From Nocardioides sp. Root682 (GTDB lineage Bacteria > Actinomycetota > Actinomycetes > Propionibacteriales > Nocardioidaceae), in assembly GCF_001427795.1 (NCBI RefSeq), contig NZ_LMHJ01000003.1:725105-789104 (forward strand): 64,000 nucleotides of DNA. The letters run 5' to 3'. Made by a program: the position numbers and the translations under genes. Below, one piece after another: positions 8,614 through 18,420 of the stretch. The notes beneath the pieces were generated by a model that saw nothing but the letters and a program-made list of their open reading frames with translations, made no database searches and was not told the origin of the DNA. Positions within the stretch are counted from its first letter, which is position 1. Every line of letters begins with the position of its first letter.

Positions 8614-9702
8614 TCAACCGCGGGTGACCTCCAGGCCCAGCCAGTCGGCGAGTGCCTGCACCTCGGCCTCGACCGCGTCACCGACGGCCGGGTCCCACGG
8701 GAAGTCCTCGTGGATCGCGTGGACCCGCAGCAGTCCGGCCTTGCGGTCGGCCTTCGCGTCGAGCTTCCCGACCAGCCGGTCGTCGTACAGGATCGGGAGG
8801 GCGAAGTAGCCCCACCGCCGCTTCGCCGCTGGCTTGTACATCTCCAGGACGTACTCGAAGTCGAACAGGTCGCGCGCCCGGTCGCGGTCGTACACGAGGC
8901 GGTCGAACGGCGACAGCAGCGCGCACCGGCCCTCGAACGGCCCCTCGGACGCCGCGAGCGCGTCGGTGTCGATGCGCCAGGTGCCTGCGACGCCGTCGAC
9001 CTCGGCCTCCTCGCCGATGTCGCCCACCTCGACGATCTCGGAGAACTGGGCGGCCGGCCTGGCCCGGGCGATCCCGAGCGAGGCCAGTCGCCGGCTGGCG
9101 ATCTCGGCGCGTGCGTCGTCGTACGAGGGGAGGGTGAGGTCGGCGGGGTGGACCCGCTCGGCAAGGTCGAAGCAGCGGAGCCGGCCGCGCCGGCCACTGA
9201 TCGCCAGCTCGCCGAACATCATCAGGAACTCGAGCATGAGCACGACGTTCTTGTCGTGGGTCCAGCCCGTCGACTGCCAGGGTTCGACGGCGGTGTCGGG
9301 CACGTCGCCGGCGACCACGGGCCCGGTGTCCCGCACCCGCGCGAGGACGTCGGCCCGGAAGGCCGCGTTCGCCGCCATCCACTCGAGAGCCCGGTCGTGG
9401 CGGCCCCAGTGCCGGACCGTGGCCAGGTCGAGGACGACGTCGTCCATCACCCGGACGTACGAACCGTGCTCGATCAGCGAGCGCTCCTCCTCGAGCGCGA
9501 AGCGCAGGTCCGAGGGCGAGTAGCCGGCGCCGAGCCGTGACCAGGCAACCAGGTCGACGTTCGGCGCGATCGCGGCGGTCGGGTCGACCTGCAGCAGCGT
9601 GAGGTGGTCGACCGTCGCCACCAGTGACTCCGGCCGCCACGCGTCCAGCAGCTGTGCCCGGACGGCGATCCGCCGGGCCTGCTGTCGATCGAGCCGAATC
9701 AC
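8614..9702 (-). CDS. AlkX/YcaQ-type winged-helix DNA glycosylase
   Basis: The 362-residue protein belongs to the HTH_42 family of interstrand-crosslink and alkylation-repair glycosylases. Residues 38-40 read QVD. The QxD motif marks the AlkX/YcaQ branch, while AlkZ self-resistance enzymes carry QxQ. Other family segments are TGWTHDKNVVLMLEFLMMFGEL and LLSPFDRLVYDRDRARDLF near the C-terminus. It would excise bulky or crosslinked N-alkylated purines. No biosynthetic cluster is nearby, which fits a general repair role. It lies 51 bp upstream of the sigma gene on the same strand. Confidence 0.8.
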   Translation of the reverse strand: MIRLDRQQARRIAVRAQLLDAWRPESLVATVDHLTLLQVDPTAAIAPNVDLVAWSRLGAGYSPSDLRFALEEERSLIEHGSYVRVMDDVVLDLATVRHWGRHDRALEWMAANAAFRADVLARVRDTGPVVAGDVPDTAVEPWQSTGWTHDKNVVLMLEFLMMFGELAISGRRGRLRCFDLAERVHPADLTLPSYDDARAEIASRRLASLGIARARPAAQFSEIVEVGDIGEEAEVDGVAGTWRIDTDALAASEGPFEGRCALLSPFDRLVYDRDRARDLFDFEYVLEMYKPAAKRRWGYFALPILYDDRLVGKLDAKADRKAGLLRVHAIHEDFPWDPAVGDAVEAEVQALADWLGLEVTRG

Positions 9703-9709
9703 GACGACC

Positions 9710-11380
9710 TCACAGACGGGACAGCGCGGCCTTCAACGGGTCCAGCCCGAGGGAGCCGAGGTCGAGCGCGGCGGTGTGGAACGCCTTGAGGTCGAACGCC
9801 GAGCCGTGGCGAGCCTGTGCGTCGGCGCGGGCGTCGAGCCAGATCCGTTCCCCGACCTTGTACGACGGCGCCTGGCCCGGCCAGCCGAGGTACCGGTTGA
9901 CCTCGAACTTCAGCGAGCCGTCATCCATCCGCGAGTGCGCGCGCATGAACTCGAGGACCCTGTCGGCGTCCCAGACCTCGCCGGGTCGCCAGCCGAACGG
10001 GTTGTCGGCCGGGATCGTCAGCCCGAGGTGCACGCCGATGTCGACGATGACCCGCGCGGCGCGGAAGCCCTGCATGTCGAGGAAGCCGAGCCGGTCGCCC
10101 GGATCGGCGAAGTAGCCCAGCTCGTCCATCAGCCGTTCGGCGTACAACGCCCAGCCCTCGCCGTGGCCGCTCACCCAGCACAGCAACCGCTGCCAGCGGT
10201 TGAGCAGCTCGGCCTGGTGGACGACCTGCGCGCACTGCAGGTGGTGGCCGGGCACTCCCTCGTGGAAGACGGTGGTCGTCTCGCGCCACGTGGAGTACCG
10301 CTTGTGGTCGTCGGTGAAGGAGAACCACATGGTGCCGGGGCGGGAGAAGTCCTCGGTGGGCGGGGAGTACCAGGCGCCACCGTCGTTGGTGGGCGCGACC
10401 TTGCAGGCCAGGGTGCGGATCGGCTCGGCGATGTCGAAGTGCACGCCGTCGAAGTCGGCGAGGATCGCGTCGGACTTCGTCTGCATCCATTCCTGGAAGG
10501 CTTCGCGGCTGCCGCAGTCGCGGGCCGGGTCGGCGTCGAGCGCGGCCACGGCGTCGGCGACCGAACCACCGGTGACGATCCGCTGGGCGGTCGAGGCCAT
10601 GTCGTCCTCGATCCGCTTGAGCTCCTCCCAGCCCCAGGCGTAGGTCTCCTCGAGGTCGACGGTGGCGCCGAGGAAGTAGCGGGACGCGAGAGAGTAGGCC
10701 TCGCGGCCGACGCCGTCGGTCTCGCGGCCCCGGGGCTGCAGGTCCGTCTCGATGAACCGGCCGAACTCGGCGTACGACGCCGATGCCGCTTCGGCGGCCC
10801 GGGTCAATGCCGGCTTGAGCGCGTCAGGCGCCGCGCTGACGGCCTTCTGGAAGTAGTCGCCGGCGGCACCTTCCTGCCCGGTCCAGCCGCGCACCTGGCT
10901 GGCCACCTCGACGTACTGGCGCCGAGCGGAGACGCGTCCGGCCTTCGCCTCCTCCAGGAGCGTGGTGCGGTAGCCGTCCAGGGCAGCGGGGACCGCGTTC
11001 AACCGCTGCCCGATCGCGTCCCACTCGTCGTCGGTCCCGGTCGGCATCAGGTCGAAGATCCCGCGGACCTCGTGGAGGGCGCTGCTGATCACCGAGAGCT
11101 CGCTGCGGTCCACGCGGGCGTCCGCGCGTTCAACGGTCAGTCCGACGCGCTCGAGGAAGGCGTCCTTGGCGACCTGCTCACGGGCGTCGCTGGCCTCGAT
11201 CGCGGCGACGTCGGCGAAGGCGCGGCGGTACAGCTCCTCGCTGGCCGCGAAGCCGTCGGGGGAGTAGTCCGGCAGCTCGTGCTCGTGGCCGGGGATCCCG
11301 GCGTACGTCGCGGTGAGGGGGTCGAGTGCGGCCACGTCCTCGACGAACTGGTCGGTGCGGGCGTCCACGAGTCGCGTCAT
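9710..11380 (-). CDS. DUF885 family metallopeptidase-like protein
   Basis: The 556-residue protein has the family's usual length and its HEGVPGHHLQ motif, a zinc-binding HExxxxH variant, in the second half. An aromatic-rich stretch including the GEGWALYAERLMDELG segment follows, where the third ligand Glu is expected. There is no signal peptide, so it is probably cytoplasmic. Natural substrates are unknown; the fold is related to M3/M32-type peptidases. TAGGCT (11388-11393) lies 7 nt before ATG 11380 on this strand, so the start is probably leaderless. Confidence 0.8.
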   Translation of the reverse strand: MTRLVDARTDQFVEDVAALDPLTATYAGIPGHEHELPDYSPDGFAASEELYRRAFADVAAIEASDAREQVAKDAFLERVGLTVERADARVDRSELSVISSALHEVRGIFDLMPTGTDDEWDAIGQRLNAVPAALDGYRTTLLEEAKAGRVSARRQYVEVASQVRGWTGQEGAAGDYFQKAVSAAPDALKPALTRAAEAASASYAEFGRFIETDLQPRGRETDGVGREAYSLASRYFLGATVDLEETYAWGWEELKRIEDDMASTAQRIVTGGSVADAVAALDADPARDCGSREAFQEWMQTKSDAILADFDGVHFDIAEPIRTLACKVAPTNDGGAWYSPPTEDFSRPGTMWFSFTDDHKRYSTWRETTTVFHEGVPGHHLQCAQVVHQAELLNRWQRLLCWVSGHGEGWALYAERLMDELGYFADPGDRLGFLDMQGFRAARVIVDIGVHLGLTIPADNPFGWRPGEVWDADRVLEFMRAHSRMDDGSLKFEVNRYLGWPGQAPSYKVGERIWLDARADAQARHGSAFDLKAFHTAALDLGSLGLDPLKAALSRL

Positions 11381-11390
11381 GGGCGCGAGC

Positions 11391-12362
11391 CTAGGGCGCG
11401 CTGCCGACAAGGGCACGGGCATATCGGTCCGCCAGTACCCGCAGGTGGTCCACGAGGGCCGGCGGCGACTCGACGGTGAAGTCCAGACCGAGCATGCCGA
11501 TCCACACGGCGACGATCTCCAGGCTGTCACCGCCTGTGACGAGCACGCTGCGGCCATCGGGCCGGGCCTCGACCACGCCGACCGCCGGATTGATCCGGGC
11601 CAGGACGTCGTCGGCGGGAGCGTCGATGACCAACCGGGCGTGCACGGCCCACCCCGTGCGCGCGACCTCGCGCACCACGAGCTCGGTCAGGTCGCCCGGC
11701 AGGGGAGCGGGGCTGAAGCTGCGCCCGCCGGGGAGCCGGAGGGTCAGCCAGTCCACCCGGTACGGCGACCATCCGCCCGTCGACGGATCGCGGCCCACGA
11801 CGAACCACCGTCGCTGCCACGCCACCAACTTGTAGGGCTCGAACTCGATCCGTTCGTCCTCGTCGTCACGCCGGTGGAACACCCGTAGCCCGCGGTGGTC
11901 GCGGATCGCGGCGGCGATCTCGGTGAGCACACCGGGGTCAACCTCGGGATCCTCGACGTTGGAGTCGGTGTTGACCGGGCCCGCATCGGTGGCGTCGCGC
12001 AGGCTGGCGAGCTGGCGGCGGAGCCGGTCGGGCAGGACGTGCTCCAGCTTGGTCAGGGCGCGCTGTCCGCTCTCCTCGAAACCGGCCACACCGGTCACGG
12101 TGCGCAGCCCGACCGCCACGGCGACGGCCTCCTCGTCGTCGAGCAGCAACGGCGGCAGCTTCGCGCCGATCCCCAGTTGGTAGTGCCCGGCGCGGCCACG
12201 GGTCGCGTCCACCGGGTAGCCCAGCTCGCGCAGCCGGGCGACGTCGTTGCGCACCGTCCGGTCGGTGACGCCGAGCCGCTTCGCGAGCTCCGGGGCGGTC
12301 CATTCGACGCGTGACTGGAGCAGGCCGAGGAGCTCGAGGACCCGTCCGGAAGTTTTCTTCAC
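11391..12362 (-). CDS. WYL-domain transcriptional regulator (YafY/PafC type)
   Basis: The 323-residue protein has an N-terminal winged helix (SGRVLELLGLLQSRVEWTAPELAKRLGVTDRTVRNDVARL, quoted here only as a landmark of about 40 residues beginning VKKTSGRVLELL). A WYL domain follows, with the ligand loop around LVAWQRRWFVVGRD, and then the C-terminal extension WCX. WYL domains sense nucleic-acid or small-molecule ligands. GTG 12362 is preferred because TTTAAT (12370-12375) lies 7 nt upstream. The adjacent 21-bp palindrome overlaps that box, which suggests autoregulation. The gene is divergent from an epoxide hydrolase that it probably controls. Confidence 0.85.
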   Translation of the reverse strand: MKKTSGRVLELLGLLQSRVEWTAPELAKRLGVTDRTVRNDVARLRELGYPVDATRGRAGHYQLGIGAKLPPLLLDDEEAVAVAVGLRTVTGVAGFEESGQRALTKLEHVLPDRLRRQLASLRDATDAGPVNTDSNVEDPEVDPGVLTEIAAAIRDHRGLRVFHRRDDEDERIEFEPYKLVAWQRRWFVVGRDPSTGGWSPYRVDWLTLRLPGGRSFSPAPLPGDLTELVVREVARTGWAVHARLVIDAPADDVLARINPAVGVVEARPDGRSVLVTGGDSLEIVAVWIGMLGLDFTVESPPALVDHLRVLADRYARALVGSAP

Positions 12363-12374
12363 GAGGTCGATTAA

Positions 12375-12395
12375 ACAGGAACGAACTGTTCCTGT
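12375..12395. promoter_or_regulatory. 21-bp palindrome between WYL regulator and epoxide hydrolase
   Basis: The arms ACAGGAAC and GTTCCTGT are exactly complementary and separated by GAACT. The left end overlaps the proposed -10 box of the regulator (12370-12375), and the right arm faces the hydrolase promoter. Binding of the WYL protein here would control both genes; the symmetry is seen, the binding is inferred. Confidence 0.7.
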
Positions 12396-12460
12396 ATGCC
12401 TCATAACGTCGTCTTCACCGGGAGGGAAACCCTCTCCCACCCCCACCGAGAGGCACGACG

Positions 12461-13585
12461 ATGACCGAGCAGATCACCCCCTTCAAGATCGACGTCCCCC
12501 AGGCCGACCTCGACGACCTGCAGGCCCGGCTGGAGCGCACCCGGTTCGCCCCGGCCGTCCCCGGCGACTCGTGGGAGTACGGCACCCCGGAGTCCTACCT
12601 GCGCGACATGGTCGAGCAGTGGAAGTCCTTCGACTGGCGGACCGTGGAGGCCCGCCTCAACGAGCACGCCGGCTACGTCACCGAGGTCGATGGCCAGCGG
12701 ATCCACTTCCTGCACGTCCGCTCCGAGGTCGAGGGCGCCACGCCCCTCCTGCTCGCGCACACCTACCCCGGCTCGGTGCTCGACTTCCTGGACATGATCG
12801 GCCCGCTGGTGGACCCCGAGTCCCACGGCGGCAAGGCAGAGGACGCGTTCCACGTCGTCGTACCTTCGATGCCCGGCTTCGGCTGGTCCACCCCGGTGGT
12901 CGACACCGGCTGGACGATGAAGAGGGTCGCAGAGGCGTACGACGTCCTGATGCGCCGCCTGGGCTATGACGCCTACGGCGTGCACGGCAGCGACGGTGGC
13001 GCGATGGTCGGCCGTGAGCTCGCCGTGATCAACCCCGAGGGCTTCCTCGGCGCGCACGTCCTGCACCTGTTCTCGTTCCCCTCCGGTGACCCGGCCGAGT
13101 TCGAGGGCTTCGGACCCAAGGAGTACGCCGCGCTCGAGCACATGCAGTGGTTCCAGTCGGTCGGCGGCTACAACCAGATGAACGGCACCCGGCCGCAGAC
13201 GGTGGCCGCCGGGCTGGCCGACTCGCCGGTCGCGGTCCTGGCCTACAGCGAGCTGTTGGAGAGCTTCGGCAACGGCACGAGCCTGGTCCGCCCGGAGCAG
13301 GTGCTGGCCCAGGCGACCCTCTACTGGCTGACCAACACCTACGGCTCGGCTGCTCGCTACCACTACGAGGAGCAGCACGTCGGCCAGGCGGACTCGGGGC
13401 CGGTCGTCAGCCAGGGCCGGATCGGGGTCGCGGTCTTCAAGGACGACTTCCAGACCATCCGCTCGCTGGCGGAGCGCGACAACGCGAACATCCAGCACTG
13501 GTCGGAGTTCCCCGCCGGCGGCCACTTTGCTGCGATGGAGGTCCCGCAGGACGTCGTCGGCGACCTCCGGGCGTTCTTCGCCTGA
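12461..13585 (+). CDS. Epoxide hydrolase family protein with EHN domain
   Basis: The 374-residue protein starts with the EHN domain (FKIDVPQADLDDLQARLERTRF), which caps microsomal-type epoxide hydrolases. An alpha/beta-hydrolase core follows. The nucleophile is D178 in GSDGGA, and the general base is probably H355 in AGGHFAAMEVP. The oxyanion motif reads HTYPGS (100-105) where HGWPGS is usual, so the substrate pocket may differ. It would open epoxides to diols, with unknown natural substrate. A GAGAGG site lies about 6 nt before ATG. The divergent WYL gene and shared palindrome suggest inducible control. Confidence 0.82.
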   Translation: MTEQITPFKIDVPQADLDDLQARLERTRFAPAVPGDSWEYGTPESYLRDMVEQWKSFDWRTVEARLNEHAGYVTEVDGQRIHFLHVRSEVEGATPLLLAHTYPGSVLDFLDMIGPLVDPESHGGKAEDAFHVVVPSMPGFGWSTPVVDTGWTMKRVAEAYDVLMRRLGYDAYGVHGSDGGAMVGRELAVINPEGFLGAHVLHLFSFPSGDPAEFEGFGPKEYAALEHMQWFQSVGGYNQMNGTRPQTVAAGLADSPVAVLAYSELLESFGNGTSLVRPEQVLAQATLYWLTNTYGSAARYHYEEQHVGQADSGPVVSQGRIGVAVFKDDFQTIRSLAERDNANIQHWSEFPAGGHFAAMEVPQDVVGDLRAFFA

Positions 13586-13595
13586 CGCCTCTGAC

Positions 13596-13640
13596 ATCGG
13601 CAGGGATCTGATCAACCTGGTTGATCGGATCCCTGCCGAT
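13596..13640. terminator. Bidirectional hairpin terminator
   Basis: Two 20-nt arms (13596-13615 beginning ATCGGCAGGGATC, and 13621-13640) pair with a single T:G wobble around a 5-nt CCTGG loop. It lies between the convergent epoxide hydrolase and DUF4345-like genes, and the last base is also the first base of the latter's stop codon complement. No long U-tract follows on either strand, so termination by the hairpin is inferred. Confidence 0.75.
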
Positions 13641-13990
13641 CAGCGTGCGTGGCGCCTGGCACCGAGGAGCAGCGCTGCGGCCGCGACCGCCTCGAGCGCG
13701 GTGAACCCGGCCATCGTCGGGCTCGGCCGGCCTTCGAAGACAGACGATGCTGCGCGACCGAGCGCCATGCCGGCGGTCGCGATCCCGACGGCCGACGCAG
13801 AGGCCGGGTTGGCGACCAGCGTTGCCGCCAGACCGAGCGGCAGGCCGCCGTACACCGCACGGATCTCGGTGCGCGAGTCCGCGTTCGGCGCAGTGAGGCC
13901 AGTGGTGGCCGGCACCACGGAAGGCTTGAGGAAGGACACGATGCCGAGGCCGGCGTACCCGGCGGCACCGAGGGCGATGAGGCGGTTCAT
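13640..13990 (-). CDS. Small four-helix membrane protein (DUF4345-like)
   Basis: The 116-residue protein is mostly hydrophobic, with about four helices. It contains an EIRAVYGGLPLGL segment typical of the DUF4345/DUF4267 group. Both families lack a known function. It ends inside the hairpin that also terminates the convergent epoxide hydrolase gene. The assignment rests on the short conserved segment and overall hydropathy, so the family name is tentative. Confidence 0.6.
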   Translation of the reverse strand: MNRLIALGAAGYAGLGIVSFLKPSVVPATTGLTAPNADSRTEIRAVYGGLPLGLAATLVANPASASAVGIATAGMALGRAASSVFEGRPSPTMAGFTALEAVAAAALLLGARRHAR

Positions 13991-14100
13991 CGGCCCATCG
14001 TGCCGCGCTGTCCGTCAGCCCGCCATGACGTCCGAGGTCATCGGAACTGCCCGTCGGGAAGTGCGTGCAACGAACCGGGTGCCTCGCGCGTCTGGTTGAC

Positions 14101-14625
14101 ATGACGGCGCAAGCGGAGGTGCTCGTGGACGAGGGCCTTCCCGACGGCTTTGCCGAGTACGTCGGCGCGCGCGGGGCCGCCCTGCAACGGTTCGCCCACC
14201 TCGTGACCGGTGGTGCGGCCGACTCTGCGGACCTCGTCCAGGACGCCCTCGAGCGGGCCTACCCGCGTTGGCGCGGGCTGGTCCGGCGTGGCACGCACGA
14301 CGCGTACGTCCGGCGCAGCATCGTCAACGGCTCGGTGTCGCGGTGGCGCAAGCAGCGGCGGTTGGTGAGCGTGGGCGACATCGAGCCGTATGACGCGGCA
14401 GTAGCGGCGGCCCCGGCCGTTCTCGATGCAGCGGAGGCCTGGCAGCTGTGCGGCGAGCTCCCGCCGGCGCAGCGTGCAGCAGTGATTCTTCGGTTCCACG
14501 AGGACCTGTCCTTTGCCGAGATCGCCCGCATCCTCGACTGCGCCGAAGCGACCGCGCGGTCCCACGTCCACCGCGCACTCGCGACCCTGCGCACCCGACT
14601 GGCAGTTGGAGATGACGATGACTGA
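14101..14625 (+). CDS. Second SigE-family ECF sigma factor
   Basis: The 174-residue protein has region 2 (FAEYVGARGAALQRFAHLVTGG, then ADLVQDALERAYPRW) and region 4 (ELPPAQRAAVILRFHEDLSFAEIARIL, then a TARSHVHRALATLR recognition helix). It is a paralogue of the sigma gene at 8027-8563 and has the same type of downstream partner. ATG 14101 was chosen; an earlier in-frame ATG at 14065 would add a poor 12-residue extension. Because its partner gene is frameshifted, this sigma factor may be unrestrained or may itself be falling out of use. Confidence 0.88.
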   Translation: MTAQAEVLVDEGLPDGFAEYVGARGAALQRFAHLVTGGAADSADLVQDALERAYPRWRGLVRRGTHDAYVRRSIVNGSVSRWRKQRRLVSVGDIEPYDAAVAAAPAVLDAAEAWQLCGELPPAQRAAVILRFHEDLSFAEIARILDCAEATARSHVHRALATLRTRLAVGDDDD

Positions 14626-15798
14626 GCCGACCGAGGATCGCGCCGAGCAGGCGTTCCGAAGTGCGTTGGAGGACCGTGCCGGCGACGTGGAGCTGCGCGA
14701 TCTCGTCCCCGCGTCGCCGCACAGCCGTCGGACGGCGCTGATGGCGGGCTTTGCTGCGGCAGCAGCGGTGGTGGCGATCGTCGTGCCGGCGGTGGTGTTG
14801 GGAGGTGACCCGTCCCGCACGCCGTCGGATCCTGCGACGTCGGCGGTCGAGCTGGCCGACGGCATGCGCTGGGTCGGCTACCGAGGGATCGAGGTACAGG
14901 TGCCGGAGGACTGGCCGTTCAACATCAGCCCTGGACGCCCTGACTGCATCGAGCCGGTGGCAGGGGGCCCGCCGCCCGGTGAGGGTGTGCCGACGAACCC
15001 CTACGTCGAGATCTATCCCAGCCGCCTCGGCGTCACCCTGCAGGGCTGCTTCCCAGACCCCGATGCCCGCGGCCCGAAGCAGTTCGGCGAGCTGCCTGTC
15101 GCGCTCTGGCAGCCGTACGTGCAGTTCGCCGATGCAGCGACCATGGGCAACTCCGACGGCGAGTGGGAGTTCCAGGGCTGGAAACTGACCGTCGACACGG
15201 TGGACAACATCCGGATCAGCATCCTTGCCGGACCGGCGAGTGAGGGTGACCTCGCGAAGCAGGTCCTGGGCTCGCTGCGGCGCGTACAGGTCGACACCAA
15301 CGGCTGCGAGACGAGGTCCCCCGTACAGGCCGGAGACTTCGGTCGGCCCGATGGTCCGGCGATACCCGCGGCCGCGGGCATCGACTCCGTGGCGATCTGC
15401 AAGTACGAGCTGGTCGGCATCAACCAACGGGACGCCGTCCGGATCAGTCCGGACTGGTTGGCTCGCGTCGGATCGAGGGAGCCGAAGCGCAGCGACTGGT
15501 CGCGGCGATCCAGGACGCGCCGACGACGCCGGGTCCGGATGACCCACGCTGCGGGGACAATCTTCCGGGCAGCCTCGCGCTGACCCTGCGCTTCTTCGGC
15601 GCATCGGATGCGCCGATCGGCGAGGCGTACGTCTACTACGACTCCTGCTCCGGGAATGGCATCTTCGATGCGCTGGGAGCGCGCGCGCTGACTGCGGACA
15701 ACTGTCCGCCCCTGTTCGCGTCCGTACCGGTGATCCTCGGGTCAGGATCGAGGCAGATCTTCAGGGTCTGTCGCCCGAGCTCGTCGAGCGCGAAGTGA
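14618..15798 (+). pseudogene. Frameshifted anti-sigma-like membrane protein
   Basis: The gene starts in the sigma gene with the overlap ATGACTGA and a GGAG site. It has a short cytoplasmic part, one helix (about residues 45-62) and an extracytoplasmic domain. In the starting frame the text degenerates into Arg-rich sequence after CKYELVG and stops at 15583. In another frame a sensible continuation with no stop runs to TGA 15796-15798 (IEGAEAQRLVAAIQDAP, DDPRCGDNLPG, YVYYDSCSGNG). A one-base loss or two-base gain at about 15415-15460 explains this. It could be a real mutation or a sequencing error. Confidence 0.75.
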
Positions 15799-15845
15799 TG
15801 CGTGTGATGCGTGTGATGCACAGATCCTGATGCTAGACTCATCAC
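15795..15845 (+). promoter_or_regulatory. vapBC promoter with tandem GTGATGC repeats
   Basis: GTGATGC occurs three times at a 9-bp spacing (15795, 15804, 15813), and TGATGC again near 15828. A -10 box TAGACT (15834-15839) follows, 6 nt before the antitoxin ATG, so the transcript is probably leaderless. GTGATG also pairs with CATCAC next to the start codon. VapB/VapC complexes usually bind such repeats to repress their own operon; that role here is inferred. Confidence 0.65.
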
Positions 15846-16115
15846 ATGCGGACGACGGTCAACATTCACGACGGTCTGCTCGAGACGGTCAAGGCGCGCG
15901 CCAGCGAACAGGGGTGCACGCTCGGTGATCTGGTCGAGCAGGCGCTCCAGCAGTTCCTTGCGGTGCCGCCACAAACCGGGGAGTTCGGACCCCCGCTCCC
16001 GGTCTTCCATGGTGGCCAGCCACTGCCGGGCGTCGACCTGACGACGAACGCGGGCCTCTACGAAGTGATGTACGCCGAAGAAGATGCCGAGTACGCGCGG
16101 CAGTTCAGGTCGTGA
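15846..16115 (+). CDS. vapB: VapB-type antitoxin
   Basis: The 89-residue protein opens with a ribbon-helix-helix DNA-binding motif (RTTVNIHDGLLETVKARASE, then LGDLVEQALQQFL). It ends in a flexible acidic tail (YEVMYAEEDAEYARQF) of the kind that wraps around and blocks a PIN toxin. It overlaps the toxin gene by 4 nt (GTGA), so the two are made together. Autoregulation through the GTGATGC repeats upstream is likely. The module sits just after a frameshifted gene, in an accessory stretch. Confidence 0.85.
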   Translation: MRTTVNIHDGLLETVKARASEQGCTLGDLVEQALQQFLAVPPQTGEFGPPLPVFHGGQPLPGVDLTTNAGLYEVMYAEEDAEYARQFRS

Positions 16116-16540
16116 ACGTCCTTGATGTCAACGTGGTGGTCAGCCTCTTCCAGGCCGACCATCCGCATCACGAGGTGGCTTCGGACTGGTTCCGTGCCGC
16201 CGTCGGACGAGGCGAGACGTTCACGGTCCCGGACGTGGTGTGGGTGGGCTTTGTCAGACTGGTCACCAACCCGCGTGCATTCCCGGTGGCAGCGACCTTC
16301 GACCAGGCCTGGGCGTTCGTGCAAGCCGTGGTCGAGAAGCCGAGCCACCGCACCTACGTGAGCCATCCGCGCGCTCTCGCAGAGTTCGCGATGCTCGGCA
16401 AGACCGCTCGTGCATCGGGAAATCTGGTCACCGACTCGTACATCGCAGGATGCGCGGCGGCTTACGGCGGCACCGTGGTCACCTTCGACCGCGACTTTCG
16501 CAAGTTCGACGGTCTGCGGGTGCTCGAGCTCAGCAGCTGA
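16112..16540 (+). CDS. vapC: VapC-type PIN-domain ribonuclease toxin
   Basis: The 142-residue protein has the PIN-domain acidic residues that hold magnesium: D5 in MNVLDVN, D108 in VTDSY, and D126/D128 in TFDRDF. The segments HPHHEVASDWF and FVRLVTNPRAF match the subfamily abundant in M. tuberculosis. VapC toxins cut specific tRNAs or rRNA to stop growth, and the target here is unknown. All visible catalytic residues are present, so it is probably active and depends on the upstream antitoxin. Confidence 0.87.
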   Translation: MNVLDVNVVVSLFQADHPHHEVASDWFRAAVGRGETFTVPDVVWVGFVRLVTNPRAFPVAATFDQAWAFVQAVVEKPSHRTYVSHPRALAEFAMLGKTARASGNLVTDSYIAGCAAAYGGTVVTFDRDFRKFDGLRVLELSS

Positions 16541-16543
16541 GTA

Positions 16544-16794
16544 TCAGCGCGGCAGCGCGCTGGCGCGCCAGGCACCCCGGCCGTGCGCGGGAGCGCGGCC
16601 GGGATAGGTGCGCAGCTTGCGAGCGGGCGAGGCCCACTCCGACTTCACCGGCTCCTCGGCCGGCGCGCCCCCACCCAGGGCGGAGAACACCGCGACGATC
16701 GCGGCGACCTCCTCCGGGGTGGTGGACGGCGTGATGATCCGCAGCAGCGGCGCAACGGGCGCCGCCGCCTCGACCGCCGGGGTCTCCTCGCCGG

Positions 16795-16798
<4 letters not shown>
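16544..16798 (-). CDS. accE: Acyl-CoA carboxylase epsilon subunit
   Basis: The 84-residue protein has a disordered N-terminus, the conserved stretch LRIITPSTTPEEVAAIVAVFSAL, and a C-terminal WASPARKLR segment. This is the pattern of the small actinobacterial epsilon subunit, which joins the alpha and beta subunits and boosts activity. It starts at a GTG overlapping the accD stop by 4 nt, so translation is probably coupled. The stop lies 4 bp from the convergent vapC stop. Confidence 0.85.
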
Positions 16799-18399
<1,601 letters not shown>

Positions 18400-18420
18400 G
18401 TGGCCTTCTCCTTCGGTGAC

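Noticed and set aside
9599..11479. A 626-codon plus-strand open frame opposite the DUF885 gene
   Set aside because: It has Val/Gly/Arg-rich text with no domain, and the minus-strand gene has the HEGxPGHH motif.
12651..12969. Defence-island interpretation of the 5-16 kb accessory region
   Set aside because: Apart from vapBC there are no nucleases, methyltransferases or known defence domains. The remaining genes are metabolic or regulatory.
15795..15833. The GTGATGC array as a CRISPR or satellite
   Set aside because: Units are 7-9 bp with no spacers of CRISPR length; a promoter operator explains them better.
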